Part shown: positions 7,987 to 17,030 of the stretch, piece by piece
Position numbering within the stretch: position 1 is the stretch's first letter
Layout: each line of letters opens with the position of its first letter
From: Cupriavidus taiwanensis
Lineage (GTDB): Bacteria; Pseudomonadota; Gammaproteobacteria; Burkholderiales; Burkholderiaceae
DNA: 64,000 bases
Direction of reading: 5' to 3'
Assembly (NCBI RefSeq): GCF_900250115.1
Contig: NZ_LT984803.1
Span: forward strand, 2,631,583-2,695,582
Translations under genes and position numbers: made by a program
The notes under the pieces: generated by a model
Told to the model about the DNA's origin: nothing
Databases searched by the model: none
The model's input: only the letters and a program-made list of their open reading frames with translations

Positions 7987-9129
7987 TTGAATCCATCCGC
8001 GCAACCGTCGCCCCGGCCTCGCATTGCCTACCTGATCACCAATGCGGAGATCGGCGGCGCGCAGTCGCATGTCGCCGACCTGCTGCGCTCGACGGCCGGC
8101 AAGGCAGACACCGTCCTGCTGGCGGGCGGCGCAGGCCCGCTCTTCGAGATCGCGCAACACACCGGGGCGCGGGCCATCCAGTTGACGCGGCTGGACAATG
8201 CCTTGTCGCCCTGGCGCGCCATCCTTGCCTTGCGTGAACTGGTCGGCGCGCTGAAACAGGCTGCCCCGGACCTGATCCACGCGCACAGTGCCAAGGCGGG
8301 CGCCCTGGGCCGCATCGCCGGGCTGGCACTCGGCATACCCGTGGTCTATACCGTTCACGGTTTTGGCTTCAAGCCCGAAGCCCCACCGCGCCAGCGCATC
8401 GCCGCACGGGTGGCGGAATGGTTGCTGGCACCGCTGGCGGCGCGCGTGATCTGCGTCGCGGACGCCGAACGACGACTGGCCCGATCGCTGCCCCTTCCCG
8501 CCGAACGCGTGTCGGTCATTCCAAACGGCATCCCCGACACGCTCCATCGCGCCGAGCCGCTGAGTCCCTTGCGAAGAATCGTGATGGTCGCGCGCTTTGC
8601 CGCGCCCAAGCGCCAGGACGCGGCGATTCGCGCGTTCGCGCGCGCCGGGCTGGAGTCATGTGTGCTGACCCTGGTCGGAGACGGCCCGCAACGGCACGCC
8701 ATGCAGCAGCTGGCGCAACAACTGGCGCCCGGGCGCGTGGAATTTCCCGGCAACGTCACGGAAGTGCCGGCGCTGCTGGCTTCGGCCCAGGCCTTTGTGC
8801 TGGCGTCCGACCACGAAGGCTTCCCGCTATCGGTGCTCGAGGCGATGCGGGCCGGATTGCCGGTCGTCGCCTCGGACCTGCCCGGCATTCGCGAGCAACT
8901 CGATGGCAACCGGTGCGGGCTGCTGGTCAATCACGACGATGAGCCCGCGTTCGCCGAAGCGCTGCGCCGCCTTGCCGGCGACAGCGCCCTGCGCGCGTCG
9001 CTCGGCCACGGCGCGCGCCAGCGGTGGGAGCAGTGCTACGGCCTCGAACGCATGACCGACGCCACCTGGTCCGTCTACCGCGACGCCCTCGCCCAGACGC
9101 CCCGCGCCGCGCGGGTGCCGACGTCATGA
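7987..9129 (+). CDS. Glycosyltransferase family 4, first gene of the plus-strand O-antigen operon
   Basis: This GT-B glycosyltransferase has about 380 residues. It carries AEIGGAQSHVADLL (acceptor-side glycine loop), HAHSAKAGALGRI, and the donor signature SDHEGFPLSVLEAMRAGLPVV. The TTG at 7987 is chosen because conserved sequence begins about ten residues later. An upstream start at 7906 would add a 27-residue Cys/Arg-rich leader with no family match. The gene overlaps the next by four bases (ATGA), so the four genes to 12834 look like one operon. The specific sugar is unknown. Confidence 0.85.
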   Translation: MNPSAQPSPRPRIAYLITNAEIGGAQSHVADLLRSTAGKADTVLLAGGAGPLFEIAQHTGARAIQLTRLDNALSPWRAILALRELVGALKQAAPDLIHAHSAKAGALGRIAGLALGIPVVYTVHGFGFKPEAPPRQRIAARVAEWLLAPLAARVICVADAERRLARSLPLPAERVSVIPNGIPDTLHRAEPLSPLRRIVMVARFAAPKRQDAAIRAFARAGLESCVLTLVGDGPQRHAMQQLAQQLAPGRVEFPGNVTEVPALLASAQAFVLASDHEGFPLSVLEAMRAGLPVVASDLPGIREQLDGNRCGLLVNHDDEPAFAEALRRLAGDSALRASLGHGARQRWEQCYGLERMTDATWSVYRDALAQTPRAARVPTS

Positions 9130-10445
9130 CCGCCAAGACCGACAGCATGCGGCACCGCGCGCTGCGCATGCGCACCGGCGGCTCCGAGACCGTGCGCCGC
9201 GTCAGCCGGATGGTGGCCTGGGCGGTGCTCGGGCTGGCGCTGTTCGCGCTCAGCGCGGTCGGCGCCGAAATGGCGCACCGCGCCGGCATCGTGACCTACG
9301 TGTTCACGCGCACGCTGCTATGGTCGGTGATGCCGTACCTGGTCGCGTTCATGCTGCTGCATCGCTCGCTGCACCTGCCGGCGATGGAAGACAACAGCCT
9401 GGCCGGGCTTGCCGCGACGCTGCCGTTCTGCGGCCTGCTTTTTGTGTTTGCCGCCTTCCATATCGAATATTCTCGCGGCGCCCTGCTGCTGTCCTACCTG
9501 ATCACGCTGGCGTGGCTGTGGACCGGCTATCGACGCTTCGTGCAGAACTACGTGCCGCTGTTCGGCTATACCGATCCGGGCACGCTGGCGCAGCTGGAAG
9601 CCATCCTCGCCATGCCCGGCGCCGCGGCGCCGGCCCGCATCCGCTTCGAACCGGTGGGATCGCTGGAGGACGCCAGGCACTTCGACGGCCTGATGGTCGA
9701 GCGCAGCGCCACCGGCGACCCCGAACGCACGCGGCTGCTGGCGCATTACAAGATGAGCCATGTCCGCATGTATTCGGTGGAGCGCGTTGGCGAGATGCTG
9801 ACCGGCCGCGTCGGCCTGGCCCACATCGACGAAAACTTCCTGGACGACTACGCTGCGCACTACCTCTACGGCTACCTGAAGCGCGCCATCGATATCGTGG
9901 CCGTGGCCTGCCTGGCACCGCTGGCCGTGCCGCTTGGACTGGCCGTGGCACTGGCTATCCGGCTGGAAACCCCCGGTGGCGCGATCTTCCGGCAGGAGCG
10001 CGTGGGCCTGTTCGGCAAGCCCTTTGTCATGCTCAAGTTCCGCAGCATGGGCGTCGACGCCGGCGCGCCGGCCCTGTTCGCGGCACGCCGCGATCCGCGC
10101 GTAACCCGGGTCGGACGCATTATCCGCAAGTACCGCCTGGACGAAATCCCGCAGCTGTGGAACGTGCTGCTCGGGCATATGAGCCTGATCGGCCCGCGCC
10201 CGGAGCAGGCGCCCATGGTCGATCGCTTTTCGGAAACCATCCCCTATTACCCGTACCGCCACCTGGTGCGGCCCGGCCTGTCCGGCTGGGCCCAGGTACA
10301 GCAGGGTTACGCCGGCAGTCATGAGGAGACCGTGACCAAGCTCAGCTATGACCTGTATTACGTCAAGCACTGTTCGCTGGCACTGGATCTGCTGATCGGG
10401 GTGAAGACGCTGAGGACTTTGGCGACCGGTTACGGAGCCCGCTGA
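9126..10445 (+). CDS. Initiating phosphosugar transferase (WbaP/PglC polyprenyl-phosphate sugar-phosphate transferase family)
   Basis: This enzyme transfers a sugar-1-phosphate from a nucleotide sugar to undecaprenyl phosphate, which starts a lipid-linked glycan. The 439-residue protein has several hydrophobic segments in the N-terminal 170 residues. It ends in the PF02397 catalytic domain (about residues 245-435). Landmarks are KRAIDIVAVACLAPLAVPL (the re-entrant membrane helix), FRQERVGLFGKPFVMLKFRSM, RKYRLDEIPQLWNV, LIGPRPEQ and RPGLSGWAQ. Start and stop overlap its neighbours by ATGA and TGATG junctions. A second initiating enzyme of a different family lies at 12860-13963. Confidence 0.9.
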   Translation: MTAKTDSMRHRALRMRTGGSETVRRVSRMVAWAVLGLALFALSAVGAEMAHRAGIVTYVFTRTLLWSVMPYLVAFMLLHRSLHLPAMEDNSLAGLAATLPFCGLLFVFAAFHIEYSRGALLLSYLITLAWLWTGYRRFVQNYVPLFGYTDPGTLAQLEAILAMPGAAAPARIRFEPVGSLEDARHFDGLMVERSATGDPERTRLLAHYKMSHVRMYSVERVGEMLTGRVGLAHIDENFLDDYAAHYLYGYLKRAIDIVAVACLAPLAVPLGLAVALAIRLETPGGAIFRQERVGLFGKPFVMLKFRSMGVDAGAPALFAARRDPRVTRVGRIIRKYRLDEIPQLWNVLLGHMSLIGPRPEQAPMVDRFSETIPYYPYRHLVRPGLSGWAQVQQGYAGSHEETVTKLSYDLYYVKHCSLALDLLIGVKTLRTLATGYGAR

Positions 10446-11578
10446 TGGGTCGCGTCGATGAGACTGCCGCGCGAGCGCCGTTGCGCATCCTTGTCATCAC
10501 CACCGGTCTCAAGCTGGGCGGCGCGGAGCAGCAGATTGCGGCGCTGGCGCGCGCGTTCCTGGCACTGGGCAACGAAGTCGCCATCCTCAGCCTGACGCAG
10601 GGACAGGAGATCGACTTGCCGGCCGAAGTCCACGTGACCGAACTCGCCATGCGCAAGACCCCGCTGTCGATGCTGGCCGCGCTGCGCCAGGCGCGCGAAC
10701 TGGTGCAGCAGTGGCGTCCGGATGTCATCCATGCCCATATGGTCCACGCCAACCTCTTCGCTCGGGTGCTGGCCGGGACGGGACGCATGCCGCCGGTCAT
10801 CTGCTCGGCGCACAGCGCGCGCGAGGGCGGTCGCCTGCGCGCCCTCGCCTACCGCATCACAGACCGCTGGTGCGCCATGACGACCCACGTCAGCGACGCC
10901 GGCCGCCTGGCGATGGTGGCCAGCGGCGCCGTGCCGGAGGGACGCGTGATCGTGATGCCCAACGGCATCGATACCAGTCGCTTTCGCCCGGACCAGGCTT
11001 CGCGCGAACAGGCCCGGCGCGACCTTGGCCTTGGGCCCGACGACCGGCTTGTCCTCAACGTCGGCCGGCTAGTACCCGAGAAAGACCAGGCCATGCTGAT
11101 CGAGGCATTCGGCGAGATCAGCCGCGACCTGCCAAAGGCACGGCTCATGATCGCCGGAGATGGCCCGTTGCGCGATGCCCTGGCGCATCAGATCGCCCGG
11201 CACGGGCTGAATCATGCCGTGCTGCTGGCAGGCGCCAGGCAAGACATCCCGGACCTGCTGCGCGCCGCCGATGTCTTCGTGCTGTCTTCGCGCATCGAAG
11301 GCATGCCTCTGGCAGTGGGCGAGGCGCTGGCGAGCGGGCTGCCGGTCGTGGCGACCACCGCGGCCGGCGTGGCCGAACTGGCAGGAGACACCGCCACGCT
11401 GACCCCCACGGAAAATCCGCAGGCGCTGGCGAGCGCCTTGCGCAACGCCATCGCAAGCCTGCCCGGCACCGACTCTGAACGCGACCGTCGCCGCCAGCGG
11501 ATTGTCGGCCGATTCGACGTGAACGGTGTGGCGCGGCAATGGCTGGCGCAATATCGCAGCCTGAGGAAACAACCCTGA
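10445..11578 (+). CDS. Glycosyltransferase family 4
   Basis: This is a 377-residue GT-B glycosyltransferase. The N-terminal domain has KLGGAEQQIAALARAF and HAHMVHANLFARVL. The C-terminal donor domain has LNVGRLVPEKDQAMLIEAF and SSRIEGMPLAVGEALASGLP with the E-x7-E arrangement. Its ATG overlaps the stop of the upstream phosphosugar transferase by one base, and its own stop overlaps the flippase start by one base, indicating co-translation. It probably extends the glycan begun by the upstream enzyme, but acceptor and donor are unknown. Confidence 0.87.
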   Translation: MGRVDETAARAPLRILVITTGLKLGGAEQQIAALARAFLALGNEVAILSLTQGQEIDLPAEVHVTELAMRKTPLSMLAALRQARELVQQWRPDVIHAHMVHANLFARVLAGTGRMPPVICSAHSAREGGRLRALAYRITDRWCAMTTHVSDAGRLAMVASGAVPEGRVIVMPNGIDTSRFRPDQASREQARRDLGLGPDDRLVLNVGRLVPEKDQAMLIEAFGEISRDLPKARLMIAGDGPLRDALAHQIARHGLNHAVLLAGARQDIPDLLRAADVFVLSSRIEGMPLAVGEALASGLPVVATTAAGVAELAGDTATLTPTENPQALASALRNAIASLPGTDSERDRRRQRIVGRFDVNGVARQWLAQYRSLRKQP

Positions 11579-12834
11579 TGCGCCGCAAAGTCGCGAGCAA
11601 CCTGCTGTGGATGCTGGCCGACCGTGGCCTGCAGGTGGTCGTGGGGATCGGCGTGGTCGCCATGCTGGCACGGGCGCTGGGTACGGAAGGGTTCGGGCAT
11701 TTTCAGTATGCGCAGTCGCTGGTGTTTATTGCGGCTTCGATACCGTTGATTTGTTCGGCGGAGGTGGTGGTGCCGCGGTTGGTGGGAATGGCGACACCAG
11801 AAGCGAGGCATACGCTGGTCGCGCACGTCTTCGCCATTCGGCTGAGCGCGGGCATCGCCGGCTATGTGCTGATGTGCATTTGGCTGGCCGCCACGCAACA
11901 GCCCGCCGACACATGGATTCCCGCAGCAATCCTAGGGACGGCGGTCATGATGCGAGAGCCGTTCGGCGTCGCCATCGCATGGATGCAGGCACGCACCCAC
12001 AATCGTCCCAATGTTGTGTTCAACCTGGTTGCCCTTGCCGCCAAGGCCGGCCTGATCGGGGCGCTGTATTTTGCCGGCATCGAACTTGTGTCGGCTTACG
12101 CCGGCGCATTTGCGATCGAACCGCTGATCGCCTCGGTGCTGCTTACCTGGTATTACCTGTCTCGCGCTCCGAAAAGGGTCCCGACGTATGATCCCGCCCT
12201 GACGCGCGAACTGGTGTACGACGGTGCGTTATTCTGGGTCAGCTTCATGCTGATGGTCGCCGCCCGCCGCGCCGATCAGTTGATCCTGAAACCTGCCGTG
12301 CCGCTGGCCGAACTTGGTACTTACGCGGCCACCATGCAAATACTGGACAACTTCACGACCCTGGCGACCATTCTGGCTGCGGGCGTAGCTCCGCTCTACG
12401 TATTTGCACAGCGATCCGACATGGCGGCCCGCCGCAACGTCCTTCGCGTTGCCGCGGGCATGACCGTCCTGGGTGCGGTGGGTGCCATCGTTCTGGCACT
12501 GTGCGCGGAGCCCGTCGTCCACCTGCTTTATGGCAAGGCTTTCGGTGAAACAGTGGATCTGTTGCGGCTGGCTGCGCTGGCGTCAATCCTGGTGTTTGCG
12601 GACGTGGGACTGAGCCTGTTGCCCATCTATTTGCGCAGGCCTCGCTGGGTAGCGATCAAGTGGGGACTGGTCCTTGCCACCACAGTGGCGGTCGACCTGG
12701 CTGCGATCCCCAATCTGGGCGCCCGCGGCGCCGTGGCCGGGTATGCGGCGGCCAATGCCGTCGCCGTTGTGTTTGGCCTGATCCTGGTCTTTCGCATCCG
12801 CGCCACCGCTGCCAAGGCGGCAATTTCAGCCTGA
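11578..12834 (+). CDS. Wzx-like polysaccharide flippase (oligosaccharide/lipid exporter superfamily)
   Basis: The 418-residue protein is almost entirely membrane helices, about twelve. It starts MRRKVASNLLWMLADRG, the amphipathic N-terminus typical of Wzx/RfbX flippases, which move lipid-linked oligosaccharides to the periplasmic face. The arrangement of two six-helix halves fits the MATE/MOP fold. The ATG at 11578 overlaps the previous stop by one base. An in-frame upstream start at 11539 lies inside the preceding gene and was not used. Base composition falls within this gene compared with the upstream operon. It converges on the WecA-like gene 25 bases away. Confidence 0.87.
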   Translation: MRRKVASNLLWMLADRGLQVVVGIGVVAMLARALGTEGFGHFQYAQSLVFIAASIPLICSAEVVVPRLVGMATPEARHTLVAHVFAIRLSAGIAGYVLMCIWLAATQQPADTWIPAAILGTAVMMREPFGVAIAWMQARTHNRPNVVFNLVALAAKAGLIGALYFAGIELVSAYAGAFAIEPLIASVLLTWYYLSRAPKRVPTYDPALTRELVYDGALFWVSFMLMVAARRADQLILKPAVPLAELGTYAATMQILDNFTTLATILAAGVAPLYVFAQRSDMAARRNVLRVAAGMTVLGAVGAIVLALCAEPVVHLLYGKAFGETVDLLRLAALASILVFADVGLSLLPIYLRRPRWVAIKWGLVLATTVAVDLAAIPNLGARGAVAGYAAANAVAVVFGLILVFRIRATAAKAAISA

Positions 12835-12859
12835 CCGGAACAGAAGACCTGGGCTGGCC

Positions 12860-13963
12860 TTACTCTCCGTTATCGCCCGAATTGAGACTGCGCTTACCGC
12901 GCAACACGATCCGGCGGCCAACGCGCAGGCAACGCCATGCATTTCGCATCAGTAACAGATGAAGCCCGGTGACGCCAAGGAACGAAAGAAATAGCACCTG
13001 CTCCGACACCCCTTGCTTCCAGCCGTAAACGCCGGCAAAGCCCAGCAAGGCATTGCTGACGAGGATGACCCAGACAATGGCATCCGGGCTCAGACCAAGG
13101 CGAAGCAGCACGTGGTGCAAATGGGTACGGTCAGCGGACAGCGGATTGCGGCGCTTCAATGCACGGCGAATCACCACCACCAGCAGGTCGATCAGCACAA
13201 AGCCCAGCACCCACAGCATCACGACCGGTGGCACATGACGGCCGTTGTTGTATGTCGATTGTGACAACTCCACCGCAAACCAGACGATGCCATATCCGAG
13301 CATCAGACTCCCGGCGTCGCCGAGAAATACGCGCAACTTTCCCCGGAAAGGATTGCGCATATTGAAGATCAAGAAGCCGAGGATCGCCCCGCAGAAAATT
13401 ACGCTCACCCGCTGCGCAGCGAGATTGCCCAGCTCGCCGGCCAGATAGGCGTACCAGCCGAACACGATCAGCGAAAGCCCCCCCGCCAGGCCGTCGAGGC
13501 CATCGCTCATGTTCATGGCATTAATGACGGCGACCACAGCGAATAGCGTGAGCGGGATGGCCCAGTTCGCCAATTCGATCTCGCGCCGACCGAAGATGTC
13601 GCCCAGGGAGGTCAGATAGACGCCGCCCCATGACGTCATCAGGATGGCTGCAAAGAGCTGCGCACCCAGTTTGGCCACCGGAGACATGCCTTGCATGTCG
13701 TCAATCAGGCCGACAAAGGCCAGCAATGTCAGCCCCCCTAACAGGGCGACGTAGTAGCCCTGGTTGCGCATGAATAGCAGGCAACCCGCCCAGATCGCCA
13801 GCGTTACCGCAATGCCTCCGACCAGGGGCACGGCTCCGTGGTGCCGTTTGCGATTGTCGGGCCGATCCAGCAGGCCGCCGACCATAGCGACTGGCCGCAG
13901 CAGCAACACGCTCAGCGCAGAGACCAGGAAGGCAAAAGCTGGAACCCAGAAGAAATCGAACAT
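12860..13963 (-). CDS. WecA/MraY-family UDP-sugar:undecaprenyl-phosphate sugar-1-phosphate transferase
   Basis: This 367-residue polytopic membrane enzyme of the GT4 MraY/WecA class makes undecaprenyl-PP-HexNAc, the starting unit of many O-antigens. Landmarks are LLDRPDNRKRHHGAVPLVGG (cytoplasmic loop), the catalytic Asp-rich NAMNMSDGLDGLAGG, FLGDAGSLMLGY, and the carbohydrate-recognition DRTHLHHVLLRLG. About eleven membrane helices are expected. Sugar specificity (GlcNAc or another HexNAc) is inferred only from the family. It is last in the minus-strand block, downstream of the GT2 genes, and is an initiating enzyme additional to the WbaP-type one at 9126-10445. Confidence 0.9.
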   Translation of the reverse strand: MFDFFWVPAFAFLVSALSVLLLRPVAMVGGLLDRPDNRKRHHGAVPLVGGIAVTLAIWAGCLLFMRNQGYYVALLGGLTLLAFVGLIDDMQGMSPVAKLGAQLFAAILMTSWGGVYLTSLGDIFGRREIELANWAIPLTLFAVVAVINAMNMSDGLDGLAGGLSLIVFGWYAYLAGELGNLAAQRVSVIFCGAILGFLIFNMRNPFRGKLRVFLGDAGSLMLGYGIVWFAVELSQSTYNNGRHVPPVVMLWVLGFVLIDLLVVVIRRALKRRNPLSADRTHLHHVLLRLGLSPDAIVWVILVSNALLGFAGVYGWKQGVSEQVLFLSFLGVTGLHLLLMRNAWRCLRVGRRIVLRGKRSLNSGDNGE

Positions 13964-13982
13964 GGAATCGTTCTAATAATGT

Positions 13983-14765
13983 TCAATTGCCGGCGGCGAC
14001 CTGGCGCAAGCGGAACCGCCAGTAGGCGGACGACGTAAACAGCCGCATCATGCTTGCCAGATGCCAGCGGAGGTAGCGGAGACGGCGGTGGCTGTCGCGG
14101 CGGGCATCGTGCATCACTATGACATCATTGGCCAGATGGACACTCCCTCCATTCAGCCATGTACGCAGGCAAACGTCCACGTCCTCGCAATAGAGATGGT
14201 ACCGGTCGTCGAAGCCACCCAGTCGCTGGAATACGCTGGCATCAAAAAGCAGAAACATGCCGGCCGCCCAGTCAACCGGAACCGTGCCTTCGCCGGCGTA
14301 GTCCGGGGGCAGACGCTTGTTGGCCAATCGGGTCAGGGCACGTCGCAACAAGACCAATGGCCTCGGCACCTTCCGCGCACTGTCCTCGACCGCGCCGTCG
14401 TTGGCGACCACACGCGGCGCTACGACCCCCGGCCGGGCCCGGGCTTGGGCCAACAGCGCAGGAAAGGGATTCTCGATCAACCGGACATCGGGATTGACCA
14501 CGCAAAAATACGGCGTATCGCAAAGAGCAAAGGCTGCGTTGTGGTTTGCCCCGAACCCTTTGGGCGCGGCATTCCGGATATACCTGATGTCGAGATCGCC
14601 GACGGCATCATCCGTGTCGCGGCGTTCAGGCAGGTTCTCGGTTACGACAACCTTCAGGGGAAGTTCATGGGCGATCGCAGACAATTGCCTGATCAGGGGA
14701 CGCATTAATTCCCCCTGGCCGTGGCTGACCAGGGAAATCGTCAGCAGCTTAGCGGTTGCTTCCAC
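13983..14765 (-). CDS. Glycosyltransferase family 2 (inverting, rhamnosyltransferase-like)
   Basis: This is a GT-A glycosyltransferase of about 260 residues. It begins LLTISLVSHGQGELM and has NPDVRLIEN (the D-x-D-like metal/nucleotide site) and YCEDVDVCLRTW (the ED base motif). These patterns are common in rhamnosyl and related transferases, which fits the rml genes in the same block. The GTG at 14765, seven bases after a GAGG Shine-Dalgarno, is preferred. ATG codons at 14780 and 14798 are alternatives that lengthen the overlap with the upstream gene. It overlaps the upstream GT2 gene by 17 bases. Confidence 0.82.
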   Translation of the reverse strand: MEATAKLLTISLVSHGQGELMRPLIRQLSAIAHELPLKVVVTENLPERRDTDDAVGDLDIRYIRNAAPKGFGANHNAAFALCDTPYFCVVNPDVRLIENPFPALLAQARARPGVVAPRVVANDGAVEDSARKVPRPLVLLRRALTRLANKRLPPDYAGEGTVPVDWAAGMFLLFDASVFQRLGGFDDRYHLYCEDVDVCLRTWLNGGSVHLANDVIVMHDARRDSHRRLRYLRWHLASMMRLFTSSAYWRFRLRQVAAGN

Positions 14766-15741
14766 GGCCCGGCCTCGCATCCACCAACGCACCACCACGG
14801 CCCTTTACGCCGTCGATAATGCCTCGGGTCATCAATCGGATCCGCTTCAGCCGCGGCGACATGCCGAGGCCGAAGAACACCGCAAACTGCGACAAGCGGA
14901 ACACATGCGTAATCCGCCATGCCAGGCTCATCGGCGTCGTCAGCAGCATGCGCACGGTATTGCGGAACATGTAGTAATCGCGCGCCGGGGAATGCACGGG
15001 CACTTCGCGCCAGCGGCCCAGCCAGACCCGCACGACATGGTCGCCCAGCGCGTGCTCAAGCCGCGCGCGCGGAATTGCAAAGAGTCGCATGCCCCGCGCC
15101 TTTACGCGCAGGCACCATTCGGTGTCGACATGATCGATAAAGTAGCCCTCGTTCATCATGCCGTGGCGCTCCAGCACCGAGATGGCAATCATGGTACCGG
15201 AGGCGATCAGAAAATCGGCCTCGATATAAGGCTCCGAGGTCTGGCTGGCGAGTCGCTGCACCCGGCCCCGCACCATGCGCACCACCTTGGAGGTCGTCCC
15301 GGTGCGGCGGTCGTGCGCCACCGCGCCCACCGCGCCCACCTCGACGCCGGCGTCGCGCAATTGCCGGTCGGCTTGCCGGAGCGCTGCGACCATGTTGTCA
15401 GCCGGTACGCTGTCGTGGTCCAGCAAGAGCACGTACTCGGCACCGGCGGCCTTTGCTGCTTCAATACCGCGGTTTTGGGCGGCGGCGATGCCGAGGTTGG
15501 TGCCTAGTGGTACGTAACGAATACGCCCAACCCCCGCATCTACCGAACCGCACATGGCGGAGACATCGACTCGAGCCGATCCGTTGTCGACAACCACAAC
15601 AGTCCCGACCTGCTGCAAGGTAGCCTGCAACAGCCGCCGGAAAACAGGCTCGTCGGGATTGAAAGTAACGACGACGGCAGCGATGCTACAAGCTTCAACG
15701 GATGCGGCGCCTGGTGGCGGGGCAAATTGTGCTTCGCTCAT
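14749..15741 (-). CDS. Glycosyltransferase family 2 (rhamnosyltransferase-like)
   Basis: This is a 330-residue GT-A enzyme. It has AAVVVTFNPDEPVFRRLL at the N-terminus, LLLDHDSVPADNMV (the DxD equivalent) and YFIDHVDTEWCLR (catalytic base region), the pattern seen in RfbF/WbbL-type rhamnosyltransferases. A C-terminal hydrophobic stretch may bind the membrane. The start ATG at 15741 overlaps the upstream gene's stop by ATGA, and an in-frame extension to 15867 lies inside that gene. With dTDP-rhamnose made by the rml genes of the same strand, transfer of rhamnose is a reasonable inference. Confidence 0.85.
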   Translation of the reverse strand: MSEAQFAPPPGAASVEACSIAAVVVTFNPDEPVFRRLLQATLQQVGTVVVVDNGSARVDVSAMCGSVDAGVGRIRYVPLGTNLGIAAAQNRGIEAAKAAGAEYVLLLDHDSVPADNMVAALRQADRQLRDAGVEVGAVGAVAHDRRTGTTSKVVRMVRGRVQRLASQTSEPYIEADFLIASGTMIAISVLERHGMMNEGYFIDHVDTEWCLRVKARGMRLFAIPRARLEHALGDHVVRVWLGRWREVPVHSPARDYYMFRNTVRMLLTTPMSLAWRITHVFRLSQFAVFFGLGMSPRLKRIRLMTRGIIDGVKGRGGALVDARPGRGSNR

Positions 15742-17030
15742 GCGGCCCCCTTGATCCGACTTTGAACCGTGCGGACTACCCGGGCAAGCAGGGACCTGGC
15801 CCGAACGTAGCGCAGGTGTACCCTGAGTTTCTGCCGCGCCAGCCATCCGGCCCCGCGAATCCAGCACGTATCGGCGCTAATTGCCGCACGACTCAAACGC
15901 GGCATCCGTACCGAGCGCTGGAAGTCCTCTAGCAACCGCCGCCACTGCATGGCTACCACATCCTGGGCATAGTGCTTGCGGACATCCTCGTACGCGGCCG
16001 CCCCCATCGCTGCACGCTGCTGAGGGTTATCCACTAACTCGAGAATTGCCTGGTACCAGGCTGCGGGATCCTGGCGTACGACTCGCCCACTGACACCGTC
16101 CTTCACTGAGTCCCGGTAAGGCGGACTATCAGCATATACACCGGCAATGCCCAGTGCGCCGTATTCACGGTATTTGTTGTTGGTCTTGTATCGGTTCGAC
16201 TCCGTATCCGCCATGGGGGCCAGCCCGATATCCAGGGCGCTAGCGTGCTTGAACTTGATGAAGTCTTCGTAACTGCCCATGTGAGGGTGATAGGCGACGC
16301 GGTCGCTGCCGTGCAGCGACGGAGGACAATAACCAAAGAAATGCATCGTCACCTGCGGCCTTTCAGCAAGCACTCGTTCCAGGGCAGGGAGAATAGCGAT
16401 GAAGTCCTTTTCTCGCGTAGCGCTACCAGCAAATCCGATGCGGACCTCATGCTCGTGCGCAGGTGGCGGCGCCAGCCCTGACAGCAGGCTGAAGTCGAAG
16501 GGCGCAGGCAACACCATAACCGACGCCGCAAAACGATCATGCAAATACTTCCCGAGGTGGGGCGAGTTGACGATAACCGTATTGGCGTTGCGAACCACGA
16601 GTTCGAGGGTCTCCCGCACTTCCTTGGCCCGATAATAGGCAATCAGCGGCCCTTCGCCCTGCAGCTCCCAGAAGTTGTCATCGATGTAGTACAGATATGG
16701 GATCTTGCGCCGCAGCATCCATTTCACCATTGGCGCGGCAGAGGGATCGCCAACGCGGATAAGCAATGGAATTGCGTTACTCTGCATCCGGCCAGGCAGG
16801 AAGTCGGCCACGAGCAACTTGCAAACCCCCTCCGCATTACCGGCCGCTTCGCTAATCAGTCGGCCGATGATATGAGTGGTCGGAATCTCGCCCTCGATAA
16901 CAAGACGGGCCTGTAGCCTCGGCGCGGCTTCGGCAGCACCATGGCCAGCTGCAAGGCTACCGTTATCGCTCATACAGATCTTGCCCAATATTGGCATAAG
17001 GCGGCGCGCCGGGACACGCCGATTCAGCAT
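15738..17030 (-). CDS. Glycosyltransferase (GT-B), paralogous to the C-terminal half of the next gene
   Basis: The 430-residue protein has a GT-B donor domain at about residues 195-400: RIGFAGSATREKDF, HFFGYCPPS, APMADTESNRYKTNNKYREY and GVYADSPPYRDSV. The acceptor half has YYIDDNFWEL at residues 115-124. The same landmarks, in order and at similar spacing, recur in residues about 480-735 of the protein at 17024-19663, so the two are paralogues. The ATG at 17030 overlaps the upstream stop. ATG at 16997 or 16973 are alternatives. Donor and acceptor are unknown. Base composition is more A/T-rich than in housekeeping genes of the window. Confidence 0.8.
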   Translation of the reverse strand: MLNRRVPARRLMPILGKICMSDNGSLAAGHGAAEAAPRLQARLVIEGEIPTTHIIGRLISEAAGNAEGVCKLLVADFLPGRMQSNAIPLLIRVGDPSAAPMVKWMLRRKIPYLYYIDDNFWELQGEGPLIAYYRAKEVRETLELVVRNANTVIVNSPHLGKYLHDRFAASVMVLPAPFDFSLLSGLAPPPAHEHEVRIGFAGSATREKDFIAILPALERVLAERPQVTMHFFGYCPPSLHGSDRVAYHPHMGSYEDFIKFKHASALDIGLAPMADTESNRYKTNNKYREYGALGIAGVYADSPPYRDSVKDGVSGRVVRQDPAAWYQAILELVDNPQQRAAMGAAAYEDVRKHYAQDVVAMQWRRLLEDFQRSVRMPRLSRAAISADTCWIRGAGWLARQKLRVHLRYVRARSLLARVVRTVQSRIKGAA